Assembly (NCBI GenBank): GCA_002339265.1
Contig: DDKG01000015.1
Span: 1-42,195 of the forward strand
Length of the DNA: 42,195 nucleotides
Source: Massilia sp. UBA2604
GTDB lineage: Bacteria > Pseudomonadota > Gammaproteobacteria > Burkholderiales > Burkholderiaceae_D
Reading direction: 5' to 3'
Shown here one piece after another: positions 17,961 to 25,478 of this stretch. The position numbers and the translations under genes are program-made. Each line of letters begins with the position of its first letter. The stretch's first letter is position 1. The notes beneath the pieces were generated by a model, which was not told where the DNA came from, searched no databases, and was given only the letters and a program-made list of their open reading frames with translations.

Positions 17961-18716
17961 TCAGGGAAGGATGTTACCGCCTGTTTCAGGCAGCGCCGCC
18001 AGGATCGTCACCGCCACCCGCCGGTTGCGGGTCTGCCCGGCGATGTCCGTGTTCGGCGCCACCGGCCGCGTGTCGGCAAAGCCGATCGCCGACAGGCGCG
18101 CGGGCGGCAGCCCATTCTCGATGAACAGCCGCACCACGCTCGATGCGCGCGCGGTCGACAGTTCCCAGTTCGACGGATACACCGGGCTGGCGATCGGCAC
18201 GTCGTCGGTGTGGCCCTCGACCTCGATGCGGTGGGTATCGTCCTTCAGCAGGCCGGCGACGGCGCCCAGCACTTCGCGCGCCTCGGGGTCGAGCAAGGCT
18301 TGTCCCTGCTCGAACAGCACGCTGGCGTTGATCTCGACGCTGATGCCGCGCGCGTTCTGGGTCACCCGCACCTGGCCCGATTTCACCAGCGGCAGCAGGG
18401 TTGCCGAAAGATCGCGCGCCATTACGGCCATGCGCTCCTGCTCGCGCCGGGCGGCCTCATTGCGCTTGCGGTTGATGATGTGCGACAGCGGCAGCACCGG
18501 CTCGACATTGGCATTCACCTGCGTGGCCGCGCCGCGGCCGCCGAAGGCGTCGCCCAGGGCGTCGGACAGCACCTGGTACTTGCCCTCGTTGACGATGGAG
18601 ATCGCGTACATCACCACGAAGAAGGCGAACAGCAGGGTAATCAGGTCGGCGTAGGAGATCAGCCATCGCTCGTGGTGTTCCTGCGGGACGTCGTCATCGT
18701 AGCGCTTGCGGGCCAT
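17961..18716 (-). CDS. motD: Flagellar stator protein MotD (MotB family)
   Basis: MotB-type stator subunit, anchoring the motor to peptidoglycan and carrying the proton path. The 251-residue product begins MARKRYDDDVPQEHHERWLI (ATG 18716) with one membrane helix containing the essential aspartate in SYADLITLLFAFFVVMYAIS. The OmpA-like peptidoglycan-binding domain has EVEGHTDDVPIASP and TRNRRVAVTI. Pairing with MotC and position after fliA match the second (MotCD) stator of pseudomonads rather than MotAB. It starts 13 bases after motC. Confidence 0.92.
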   Translation of the reverse strand: MARKRYDDDVPQEHHERWLISYADLITLLFAFFVVMYAISIVNEGKYQVLSDALGDAFGGRGAATQVNANVEPVLPLSHIINRKRNEAARREQERMAVMARDLSATLLPLVKSGQVRVTQNARGISVEINASVLFEQGQALLDPEAREVLGAVAGLLKDDTHRIEVEGHTDDVPIASPVYPSNWELSTARASSVVRLFIENGLPPARLSAIGFADTRPVAPNTDIAGQTRNRRVAVTILAALPETGGNILP

Positions 18717-18729
18717 GACCTGTTCCCTG

Positions 18730-19473
18730 TCAGTGCCGCGCCAGCAGGCTGGCGACGCGTTCGTCGACCACGCGGCCATGGTCGCCGCTGGCGAGATCCG
18801 CAAAGACTTCGGCCAGGATCTCGTACTGCGAGACCCGGTCGTTGACGATCGCCTTCAGTTTATTCCCGACCGGATAGAAGAACAGGTTGGCCAGGCCCAC
18901 ACCGTACACGGTCGACACGAAGGCGACGGCGATGCCTGAGCCCAGGCGCGCCGGGTCGGACAGGTTTTCCATCACGTGGATCAGGCCCAGCACGGCGCCC
19001 AGGATGCCGATCGTCGGCGCATAGCCGGCCGCCGATTCCCAGATGCGCGCCGCTTGTCGCTGGGCGAATTCATAGCCGTTGATCTCGTGTTCGAGCAGGC
19101 TGCGCAGCTTGTCGGGCGCGATGCCGTCCACCACCAGCCGCAGGCCCTTGGCCACGAACGGGTCGGCCTTGTTCATGTATTGTTCCAGCGACAGCAGGCC
19201 GTCGCGGCGCGCCGTCTGGCTCCACAGGGTGATGTCGCGCGACAGCTTCTGGCGCCCGTTCCTGGGCGGCACGAAAACCCAGCGCAGCATGCCCAGGCCG
19301 CGCAGGAAGGTGCGCGTTTCGCTCTGCAGCAGCACGGCGCCGAAGGTGCCGACGACGACAATGGCGAAGGCGGCCGGCTGCATCAGCGATGCGAACCTGC
19401 CGCCGTCGAGGGTGTAGCCCAGAACGATGCCGGCGATCGCCAGCACCAGGCCGATTACGCTGGCCCAGTCCAT
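18730..19473 (-). CDS. motC: Flagellar stator protein MotC (MotA family)
   Basis: MotA-type stator subunit that couples proton flow to rotor torque. The 247-residue product has four membrane segments (SVIGLVLAIAGIVLGYTL near the start; APTIGILGAVLGLIHVM and VAFVSTVYGVGLANLFFYPV near the end). The large cytoplasmic loop carries conserved charged residues (LRSLLEHEINGYEFAQRQ). The start at 19473 overlaps the fliA end by 19 bases, indicating translational coupling. Confidence 0.93.
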   Translation of the reverse strand: MDWASVIGLVLAIAGIVLGYTLDGGRFASLMQPAAFAIVVVGTFGAVLLQSETRTFLRGLGMLRWVFVPPRNGRQKLSRDITLWSQTARRDGLLSLEQYMNKADPFVAKGLRLVVDGIAPDKLRSLLEHEINGYEFAQRQAARIWESAAGYAPTIGILGAVLGLIHVMENLSDPARLGSGIAVAFVSTVYGVGLANLFFYPVGNKLKAIVNDRVSQYEILAEVFADLASGDHGRVVDERVASLLARH

Positions 19474-20183
19474 ATATGCTCCCGCAAGGTGGTGCGCAGG
19501 CGCGCAACGGCTTGCGTGTGCAACTGCGACACCCGCGATTCACTGACGCCCATGACGGCGCCGATTTCCTTCAGGTTCAGCTCTTCCTCGTAGTACAGGC
19601 CCATCAACAGCTTCTCGCGCGGCGGCAGGTTGTCGATGGCCTCGATCACCGCGTGGCGGAAGTCGGTTTCCATCAGGCCGCGCAAGGGGTCGCTGTCGTC
19701 CACCGCGTAGCGGTCGAGGAAGTTGCCGTCGCCGTCGTCGTCGTGGAAGTCTTCGTAATAGACCAGCTGGTGGCCGCCCGAGTCGGCCAGCATGTCCTGG
19801 TAGTCCTCGAGCGAGAGCTTGAGCGATTTCGCCACCTCGGATTCGCTCGGCGGCCGGCCCAGGCGCTGTTGCAGCTCGTGCATCGCGCTCTCGACCTTGC
19901 GCATGTTCTGGCGCGTGCTGCGCGGCATCCAGTCGCTGCTGCGCAGCTCGTCGAGCATGGCGCCGCGGATGCGCAGCACCGCATAGGTCTCGAACTGCGC
20001 GCCGTGGTTGTCCTCGTAGCGGTTGATGGCGTCCAGCAGGCCGATCATGCCGGCTTGCACCAGGTCATCCACTTCCACCGAAGGCGGCAGCTTGGCCTTC
20101 ATGTGGTGGGCAAGGCGCTTTACCAACGGCATATGCTCCGTCAGCAAAGAATTCTTGTCCGCTTTCCCTTTGACCGTGTACAT
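19455..20183 (-). CDS. fliA: Flagellar sigma factor FliA (sigma-28)
   Basis: RNA polymerase sigma factor for late flagellar, motor and chemotaxis genes. The 242-residue product has region 2 (MPLVKRLAHHMKAKLPPSVE, DLVQAGMIGLLDAINRYED), region 3 (RKVESAMHELQQRLGRPPSE) and the region 4 helix-turn-helix (LNLKEIGAVMGVSESRVSQL). Length matches the family. It lies 41 bases after flhG. Its antagonist FlgM is at 5.2 kb. Confidence 0.96.
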   Translation of the reverse strand: MYTVKGKADKNSLLTEHMPLVKRLAHHMKAKLPPSVEVDDLVQAGMIGLLDAINRYEDNHGAQFETYAVLRIRGAMLDELRSSDWMPRSTRQNMRKVESAMHELQQRLGRPPSESEVAKSLKLSLEDYQDMLADSGGHQLVYYEDFHDDDGDGNFLDRYAVDDSDPLRGLMETDFRHAVIEAIDNLPPREKLLMGLYYEEELNLKEIGAVMGVSESRVSQLHTQAVARLRTTLREHIWTGPA

Positions 20184-20224
20184 GCTGGTGTGAGTCTTTT
20201 CTCTGCTTGTGTTCTGTGTGTCGA

Positions 20225-21046
20225 TTACGAGCCGAAGTGGGCCGCGCTCCCCTGCTTGCCGAACTGCGGCATGGCGTGCAGCGCGAACTTGCCTGCCAGC
20301 TGGCGAAACGCCACCGATGCGCCGGCCAGCGGGAAGGCTTCGACCACGGCCCGGCCCAGGCGCGCGGCCCTTGCCAGGTACTCGTCGGCCGGCACCGAGC
20401 CCATGAAACTGAGCTTGACGGCAAGGTAACGTGTTGCTGCTGCTGACATATTATCGTATACCACCTTGGCCTCTGCCTCTGTCGCACCGGTAACAAGGAT
20501 TCCGAAGGGGCGCCGACCCAGGTGCATCGACAACCGCTTGATCAGCGAATACGCATTCGTGATCGACGTGGCGCTGGTGGAAACCTGCACGATGATCTCG
20601 GAGCTGGCCATCGAGGCCACCGGCAGTTCGCCGTCCGGGCCGAGTTCGCCATCGACGATCACGATGCCCGCCTGCGTGGCCAGCACGTCGAAGGTCTTGC
20701 CCAGGCGGCGTGCTTCGTCCTGCGTTTCGGGCGCGCCCATCGGCACTACCGAAAAACCCTGCGGCGCCGGGTGCATCACCTGGTTCAAGGCGCTTTCCTG
20801 GCGCGCCACCTGCAGCAGCGAGGCGCTGCGGTTCATGCCGAGGCGGCGCGACACGCCGTATTCCACTTCGCAGGCATCGACGATCAGCACGTCGTTGCCG
20901 GCCTGGGCCAGCGAGGCGCCCAGGTTGACCAGCATCGCCCCCTTGTCATCTTCCGGCGTGGCCGAGAGGAAGGTGACCACGCGCGGACGCGGGCCTTGCA
21001 GCATGCGACGCAGGCCTTCGGCCTGGTCGAAATCGAAACTAGCCAA
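20225..21046 (-). CDS. flhG: FlhG/FleN-type flagellar number regulator with a degenerate Walker A
   Basis: MinD-like partner of FlhF that limits flagellar number. The 273-residue product overlaps the flhF end by 8 bases, and retains the N-terminal QAEGLRRML (residues 8-16), the Walker B-like VLIVDAC (53-59) and IVIVDGELG, and the SITNAYSLIKRL helix. At residues 27-41, where FlhG normally has a deviant Walker A of the type KGGVGKT, it instead reads LSATPEDDKGAMLVN, lacking the Gly-rich Lys-Ser/Thr loop. ATP binding may therefore be lost or altered. Identity rests on position and overall fold pattern. Confidence 0.85.
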   Translation of the reverse strand: MASFDFDQAEGLRRMLQGPRPRVVTFLSATPEDDKGAMLVNLGASLAQAGNDVLIVDACEVEYGVSRRLGMNRSASLLQVARQESALNQVMHPAPQGFSVVPMGAPETQDEARRLGKTFDVLATQAGIVIVDGELGPDGELPVASMASSEIIVQVSTSATSITNAYSLIKRLSMHLGRRPFGILVTGATEAEAKVVYDNMSAAATRYLAVKLSFMGSVPADEYLARAARLGRAVVEAFPLAGASVAFRQLAGKFALHAMPQFGKQGSAAHFGS

Positions 21047-22433
21047 GGTTCACCTCGCGTGCGCCGGTTTGTGCTGCTGCCATCATCAGTGGCAGGTCGG
21101 CTTCGTTCGCGCCATTGCCGCGGTTGCGGAAGGCGCGGTCGACCAGCATGGCGCGGTCGGCCACGTGCAGGTCTTCCGGCACGCGCTGGCCGTTGGAGAT
21201 GTAGTGCAGGTTCAGCTTCTGGCGCACCACGACGTCGAGCACGCCGCCGATCGAAGCGGCTTCGTCCATCTTGGTCATGATGGCGCCGTGCAGGCCGCTG
21301 CCCTGATAGGCGCGCACCACTTCGTTCAGCGTCTCGTTGGTCGAGGTCGAGTTCAGGCACAGCAGGCGTTTCACATCGGCGCCCGAGCCCGACAGCATCG
21401 CGACCTGCTCGGCCACCATGTGGTCGCGCTGCGACATGCCGATGGTGTCGATCAGCACGGTGTGCTTGTTGCGCAGTTCCTTCAGGGCGATGCGCAGGTC
21501 GGCTTCGTCCTTCACCGAGTGCACCATCACGCCCAGGATCTTGCCGTAGATTCGCAGTTGTTCGTGGCCGCCGATACGGTAGGCGTCGGTGGTGATCAGG
21601 GCCAGCTTGTCCGGACCGTGGCGCATCACGCAGCGCGCGGCCAGCTTGGCGGTGGTGGTGGTCTTGCCGACGCCGGTCGGGCCGACCAGGGCGTACACGC
21701 CGCCCTGCTCCAGCAGCGCGTCTTCGTTGCCGATGGTGGTCAGGTTACGGGCCAGCACGGTCTTCACCCAACGCATGGCTTCAGCGGCATCCTTGGTTGC
21801 CGGCATTTTTTCGATCAGGTAGCGCGCCAGGGTGGCCGAGAAACCGGCGGCCAGCATTTCGCGCAGCACGGCGGCCTTCTGCGGCTCGCGCTGGGAGGTG
21901 GCGTTCCACGACAGTTCGGCCAGCTGGGTTTCCATCAGGCCGCGCATGGCGCGGATCTCGTTCATCATGCCGTTCATCTCGGCGGCGGCCGATTCCTTGG
22001 CCTGGGCGATGGCGGCGCTCATCATCGAGGTCATGGCGCTCATGTCGATGGTCGGCTCGGCGGCCGGAGCGCGGCGCTCGGCATAGGTCGGGGCTGGCTC
22101 GGCATAGGCTGGCGCGATCGGCGCGGCTGGGGCAGCCGGGGCGGCGTCCTGCAGGCGGCGCGACAGGAAGGCCGGGGCTGCTGGGGCCGGCGCAGGTGCG
22201 GCAGGCGCCAGGTCGTCGAACTGCTGCAACTGCAGGTTCGGCTGCGGCTGGGCCATTTCGGAGTCAACGGCCGGCGCGGCCAGCGAGGCCACGTCGTCAT
22301 TGTCCAGCGCCAGGATCTCGACCTGGCCGTCGACTGGACGGTTGGAAAGAATGACGGCATCCGGCCCCAGTGCTTCGCGCACCTTGCGCAATGCATCTCG
22401 GGAAGTTGCTGCCGTAAATTTCTTAACCTTCAT
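21039..22433 (-). CDS. flhF: Flagellar biosynthesis GTPase FlhF
   Basis: SRP-type GTPase that sets the position of flagella and recruits early basal-body parts. The 464-residue product starts MKVKKFTAATSRDALRKVRE, has an Ala/Pro-rich B region (about residues 50-130), then the NG GTPase with G1 GPTGVGKTTT (251-260), DTIGMSQRD, STSTNETLNEV and TKMDEA. Length is in the family range. It heads the flhF-flhG-fliA-motC-motD run; upstream lies the accessory islet, so it cannot be read through from flhA and needs its own promoter. Confidence 0.95.
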   Translation of the reverse strand: MKVKKFTAATSRDALRKVREALGPDAVILSNRPVDGQVEILALDNDDVASLAAPAVDSEMAQPQPNLQLQQFDDLAPAAPAPAPAAPAFLSRRLQDAAPAAPAAPIAPAYAEPAPTYAERRAPAAEPTIDMSAMTSMMSAAIAQAKESAAAEMNGMMNEIRAMRGLMETQLAELSWNATSQREPQKAAVLREMLAAGFSATLARYLIEKMPATKDAAEAMRWVKTVLARNLTTIGNEDALLEQGGVYALVGPTGVGKTTTTAKLAARCVMRHGPDKLALITTDAYRIGGHEQLRIYGKILGVMVHSVKDEADLRIALKELRNKHTVLIDTIGMSQRDHMVAEQVAMLSGSGADVKRLLCLNSTSTNETLNEVVRAYQGSGLHGAIMTKMDEAASIGGVLDVVVRQKLNLHYISNGQRVPEDLHVADRAMLVDRAFRNRGNGANEADLPLMMAAAQTGAREVNLG

Positions 22434-23098
22434 CTGGTTCTCCGCGCTTCAATCTGTTCTGCCTGACGGGCACGATGCCTGTCGATAGGAAGCATTATTG
22501 ACGATGCCCTCAGGAAACCATCAGGGGAAAAGGATGGGGAAAATGGTCTATTTCGACGAAATCAGCAAAACCGATACTTTTTGACGGATTGGCAAGCATG
22601 ATTTCGCAGGCCGTGACGCAAGGCTCGTGCCTCGGCAGGACGATCTTTTGTGGTCCTTGAAGGGTCTAAGTGACGACGGCCGGGCAGTTGCGGCCGTGGC
22701 AAGGAGGCACCATGGTCAAATCGATTCGCCTGTTGTACCGGCACGTCCAGGGCCGCGTGCGGTGCAACTACAACTGGGACTGGCAGCGCATGTGCGAGCG
22801 TTCCGCCGTCGTGGTCACCGCCGCCGAGTGGAATGCCGGCGACGATCCGGACGATTCCTCCCCCGGCAGGCCGCATCTGGGCGAGGCCGACGTCTACGTT
22901 ACCAATATCGGGCCGCATGACGCCGAGGGCGGGCCCGGCGGCGTAGAGCTGAACTCCAGTAACGCGATTGATGTCTAATTGTGTGAAGTGACGGACAGCC
23001 TTGAGTACATAAGGATTCGGAACCGCAGGCGGCAAGCGCGACGGTTGTACTGCGCTCGTCGGACGCGCAGCTTGACATTAACGGGTGAAAGCCATCGC

Positions 23099-24446
23099 AT
23101 GTTGCTAGCCCATTGCATCAAACTGGATCCAACAGAAGCGCAGAGCGAGTACTTTGCTCGTGCGGCTGGCACTGCCCGACGCGTCTGGAATTGGGCAGTT
23201 GGTGAATGTTTGCGACGTTCTGCGCAAGGTCTCCCCTTGCGCATTTTCGAGCTCAAGAAGCATTTCAACGCCATCAAGTACACAGATCCAGCGTGGCTGG
23301 ACGAAGACGGATTACCGTGGCTGCGCGGTATCCATCGAGACGCACACTCCCAGCCATTTGCCAACCTGAAGAAAGCCTACGCGCGCTACTTCGAGCAGCT
23401 GCGCACCGGGCTGCGGGCATAGCGGCCTCATTTCAAGAAGAAGGGACGTTGTCGGGAAGCCTTCTACGTCGCCAACGATAAATTCCGCCTTGAAGGCAAG
23501 TCAGTTGTCCTGCCGAAGATCGGTCGCGTCGCCATGCGTGAGCAGCTTCGGTTCGAGGGAAGGTCATGGGCGCGACCGTGTCGCGCGAGGCAGATACCTG
23601 GTGCCTGGCGATTCAGGTCGATGTCCCTGACAAGCAAGCACAGCTCTCACGCAGCGCTGATGGGTCATCGGGCTTGACCTGGGCATCGCTACTGCCGTCA
23701 CGCTGAGTACAGGTGAAAAGATTACAGGACCAAGGCCATTGCGAAAGGCCCAGCGGCGCCTGCGCATCCGCAGCCGCAGACATAGTCGCAAGATAGTGGC
23801 TGGGCGGAAGAAAACGATATCCGCCGAAGACGCGAGCGATCAAGGTGCAAAGAAGAGATCAGCCAATACCATCAAGGCCGCACAAATACTCGCACGCCTT
23901 CATGCTCGCATCAAGCATATACGAACGGATTGGTCGCATAAGCTGACCACCAGATTGTGTCGCGAAAACCAAGCGATCGCGATCGAGGATCTGAACGTAC
24001 AGGGCATGCTCGGCAACCACAAGTTGGCGCGCGCCATCTCGGACATCGGATGGTATCGAATCCGGTCGCAAATTGCTTACAAGGCGCAGCGCTACGACAC
24101 CCTGGTCGTTGTGGCGGACCGATGGTACCCGTCGAGCAAGTTATGCGGCGCTTGTGGAACGAAGCACGCTAGTCTGACATTGGCGATACGGAATTGGAGT
24201 TGCATCAAATGCGGTGCCTGTCACGACCGTGATGTCAATGCAGCCAACAATCTGAAACGGCTCGCAACCGGCGCCATTGCGGCGCGTACTGCGCTACCCG
24301 AGGCGAGTCTGACGGCAACGTCAGGCACTACCTCCGGCACGTTGCCGGCAGTAGGCGGGAAAGTCACGCCTGTCAGGTACGAACACGGTCAACAGGACGG
24401 TTCGGGGCAGGAAGAGGACGCTGAGCATATTTGCTCAAGTCTTTGA
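23099..24446 (+). pseudogene. tnpB: TnpB (RNA-guided nuclease family) with one stop and two frameshifts
   Basis: The reading starts at ATG 23099 (MLLAHCIKLDPTEAQSEYFA) and is broken by TAG at 23420 and by single missing bases near 23563 and 23663, both inside G runs followed by TCAT. Restoring them gives a full TnpB: RuvC-I GLDLGIATAVTL, RuvC-II IAIEDLNVQGML, zinc ribbon CGACGT...CIKCGAC and RuvC-III HDRDVNAANNL. All catalytic acidic residues survive. TnpB proteins are guide-RNA-directed nucleases that help maintain their transposon. Both frameshifts lie in homopolymers, so sequencing error is possible for them but not for the substitution creating the stop. Confidence 0.85.
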
Positions 24447-24452
24447 TAGCAG
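24290..24452 (+). ncRNA. Candidate right-end omega (reRNA) region of the tnpB element
   Basis: In this transposon group the guide RNA spans the 3' end of tnpB and the right end. Here the stretch after the zinc-ribbon codons is low in protein conservation and rich in short inverted repeats (TGACG-GCAA-CGTCA from 24309; TGAGCA/TGCTCA at 24422-24437). The RNA itself is inferred; no promoter or 3' end can be assigned. Confidence 0.3.
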
Positions 24453-24658
24453 TTCTATCTGCACGTCGACTCCGGCATGCCGCTGGATGTGCTGGTGACC
24501 ATCACAGACCTGGGGCAGATCGAGCGTACGGTGGTCGGCAAGTGACTATCGCTCCCATTTAAGAATGAAGCGTAAAACTGTTGCGAAGGCTCATCGACTG
24601 CATCCGCCATCTCCCTATGATCGACAGCTTGCGGACTAAGCTTTCAGGGGGACAGCGA

Positions 24659-25117
24659 ATGGTCGAGTGTACGTTCGAACTCAACGGCAAACCGATGAGT
24701 CTGTTTAAGATGGGCTCAGTGCAATTTCCCGCATTCTCAGGGAAGGATGATCAGGTAAACAAACGTGAGTTTGCCTGCAACCCAAACCTTGGCCCTATTC
24801 CGCCAGGGGCCTATTACATTCTGGATCGGCAATCCGGAGGACTTCTGGGGCCGCTACGTGATCTCTACAGCGACAAGTCTGACTGGTTCGCTCTGTATGC
24901 AGCAGACACAAAGATTGACGATGAAGTCTTCTGTAATAGCGTCAAGCGAGGAAATTTTCGGCTGCATCCGAAGGCAGGCCTAGGCCTCAGCAAGGGCTGC
25001 ATCACCGTCGTAACCCAAGCAGACTTCAACGCACTGCGCGCCAGCTTGGCGGCCGTGGGCCAGAAGAGTATCCCTGGCAGCACGCTAAAAGCCTATGGAA
25101 GAGTGACTGTCCGGTGA
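24659..25117 (+). CDS. DUF2778 L,D-transpeptidase-like toxin, Tlde1 type
   Basis: The 152-residue product starts MVECTFELNGKPMSLFKMGS (ATG 24659, AGGGGG seven bases upstream; a TTG at 24581 is less likely). It carries the DUF2778 core: GPIPPGAYYILDRQSGG (45-61), DWFALY (75-80), then NFRLHP with His103 and GLSKGCITVV with Cys114, the His...Ser-x-Gly-Cys pattern of L,D-transpeptidases. Characterised Tlde1 proteins are type VI secretion effectors that act in the periplasm on tetrapeptide stems. No signal peptide and no type VI genes are seen here. The overlapping next gene encodes a likely immunity protein. The G+C is lower than in the flagellar genes. Confidence 0.8.
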   Translation: MVECTFELNGKPMSLFKMGSVQFPAFSGKDDQVNKREFACNPNLGPIPPGAYYILDRQSGGLLGPLRDLYSDKSDWFALYAADTKIDDEVFCNSVKRGNFRLHPKAGLGLSKGCITVVTQADFNALRASLAAVGQKSIPGSTLKAYGRVTVR

Positions 25118-25392
25118 AAAAGACAAGCCAACGACTCATCCTCGCGCTATGGGTCGTTTTCGCCACCCTGGCTCTGACACATCTATGGATCGTCAATTCA
25201 AATCGGCTCCCGACCATTCCCCAGCCATTCGCGATATGGCTGGTTGATCTGTATGGCGCGAGCAATGCGGAAGAAATTCGCGATCTCGAGGTGCTACTCG
25301 GCCTCGCCGTCTCGTTCCCTCTCGTGCTCGGACTGACATGTTCGGCCATCCTTGTTTGGCGACGTCTTCGCAAGCGAACATTCGATCGGTAG
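25114..25392 (+). CDS. Small membrane protein, probable immunity partner of the DUF2778 toxin
   Basis: The 92-residue product starts at a GTG (25114) that overlaps the toxin stop as GTGA, a coupling typical of effector/immunity pairs. It has a membrane segment at about residues 8-27 (LILALWVVFATLALTHLWIV), a loop of about 35 residues (NSNRLPTIPQPFAIWLVDLY and on), and a second membrane segment at about 61-82 followed by RRLRKR. Positive ends on both sides of the membrane segments place the loop in the periplasm, where a Tlde1-type toxin would act. The family is not recognised by sequence, and the role is inferred from position and topology. Confidence 0.65.
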   Translation: MKKTSQRLILALWVVFATLALTHLWIVNSNRLPTIPQPFAIWLVDLYGASNAEEIRDLEVLLGLAVSFPLVLGLTCSAILVWRRLRKRTFDR

Positions 25393-25478
25393 TCGATGCG
25401 TCCAGCGTGGCGTCTGTGGTCGGACCATATAAACTTGGCTGACTGACCAGAGCGGCACTCGCACGCCGCCCTGCCCGC

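Larger units (their letters stand above)
22949..24452 (+). mobile_element. IS200/IS605-type element carrying only tnpB (IS1341-like), decayed
   Basis: About 1.5 kb that interrupts the gene at 22712. It carries a tnpB relic, no tnpA and no terminal inverted repeats, all as expected for this group. Near the right end is a 6-bp stem-loop TGAGCA-TATT-TGCTCA (24422-24437), the kind of subterminal hairpin used in single-strand transposition. The limits given are the ones that restore the host frame; the exact ends are uncertain by some 20 bases. No target duplication is expected or seen. Confidence 0.72.
22712..24544 (+). pseudogene. Small gene of unknown function, split by an IS insertion
   Basis: The 5' part starts at ATG 22712 behind AAGGAGG and encodes MVKSIRLLYRHVQGRVRCNY and on to DVYVTNIGPHDAEGGPGGVE (to about 22948). 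The 3' part resumes at about 24453 as FYLHVDSGMPLDVLVTITDL and ends GQIERTVVGK with a stop at 24542-24544. Joining the halves gives one continuous frame of about 109 residues (GGVE followed by FYLHVDS). I do not recognise the family. It has no signal peptide or membrane segment. The intervening 1.5 kb is the tnpB element, and as it stands the gene is truncated at 22978. Confidence 0.75.

Noticed and set aside
22968..24447. TTGAT at both ends of the tnpB element as possible insertion boundaries
   Set aside because: Taking 22973-24447 as the element puts the flanking gene halves out of frame, whereas 22949-24452 restores them. TTGAT is a known target for some relatives, so it is not fully excluded.
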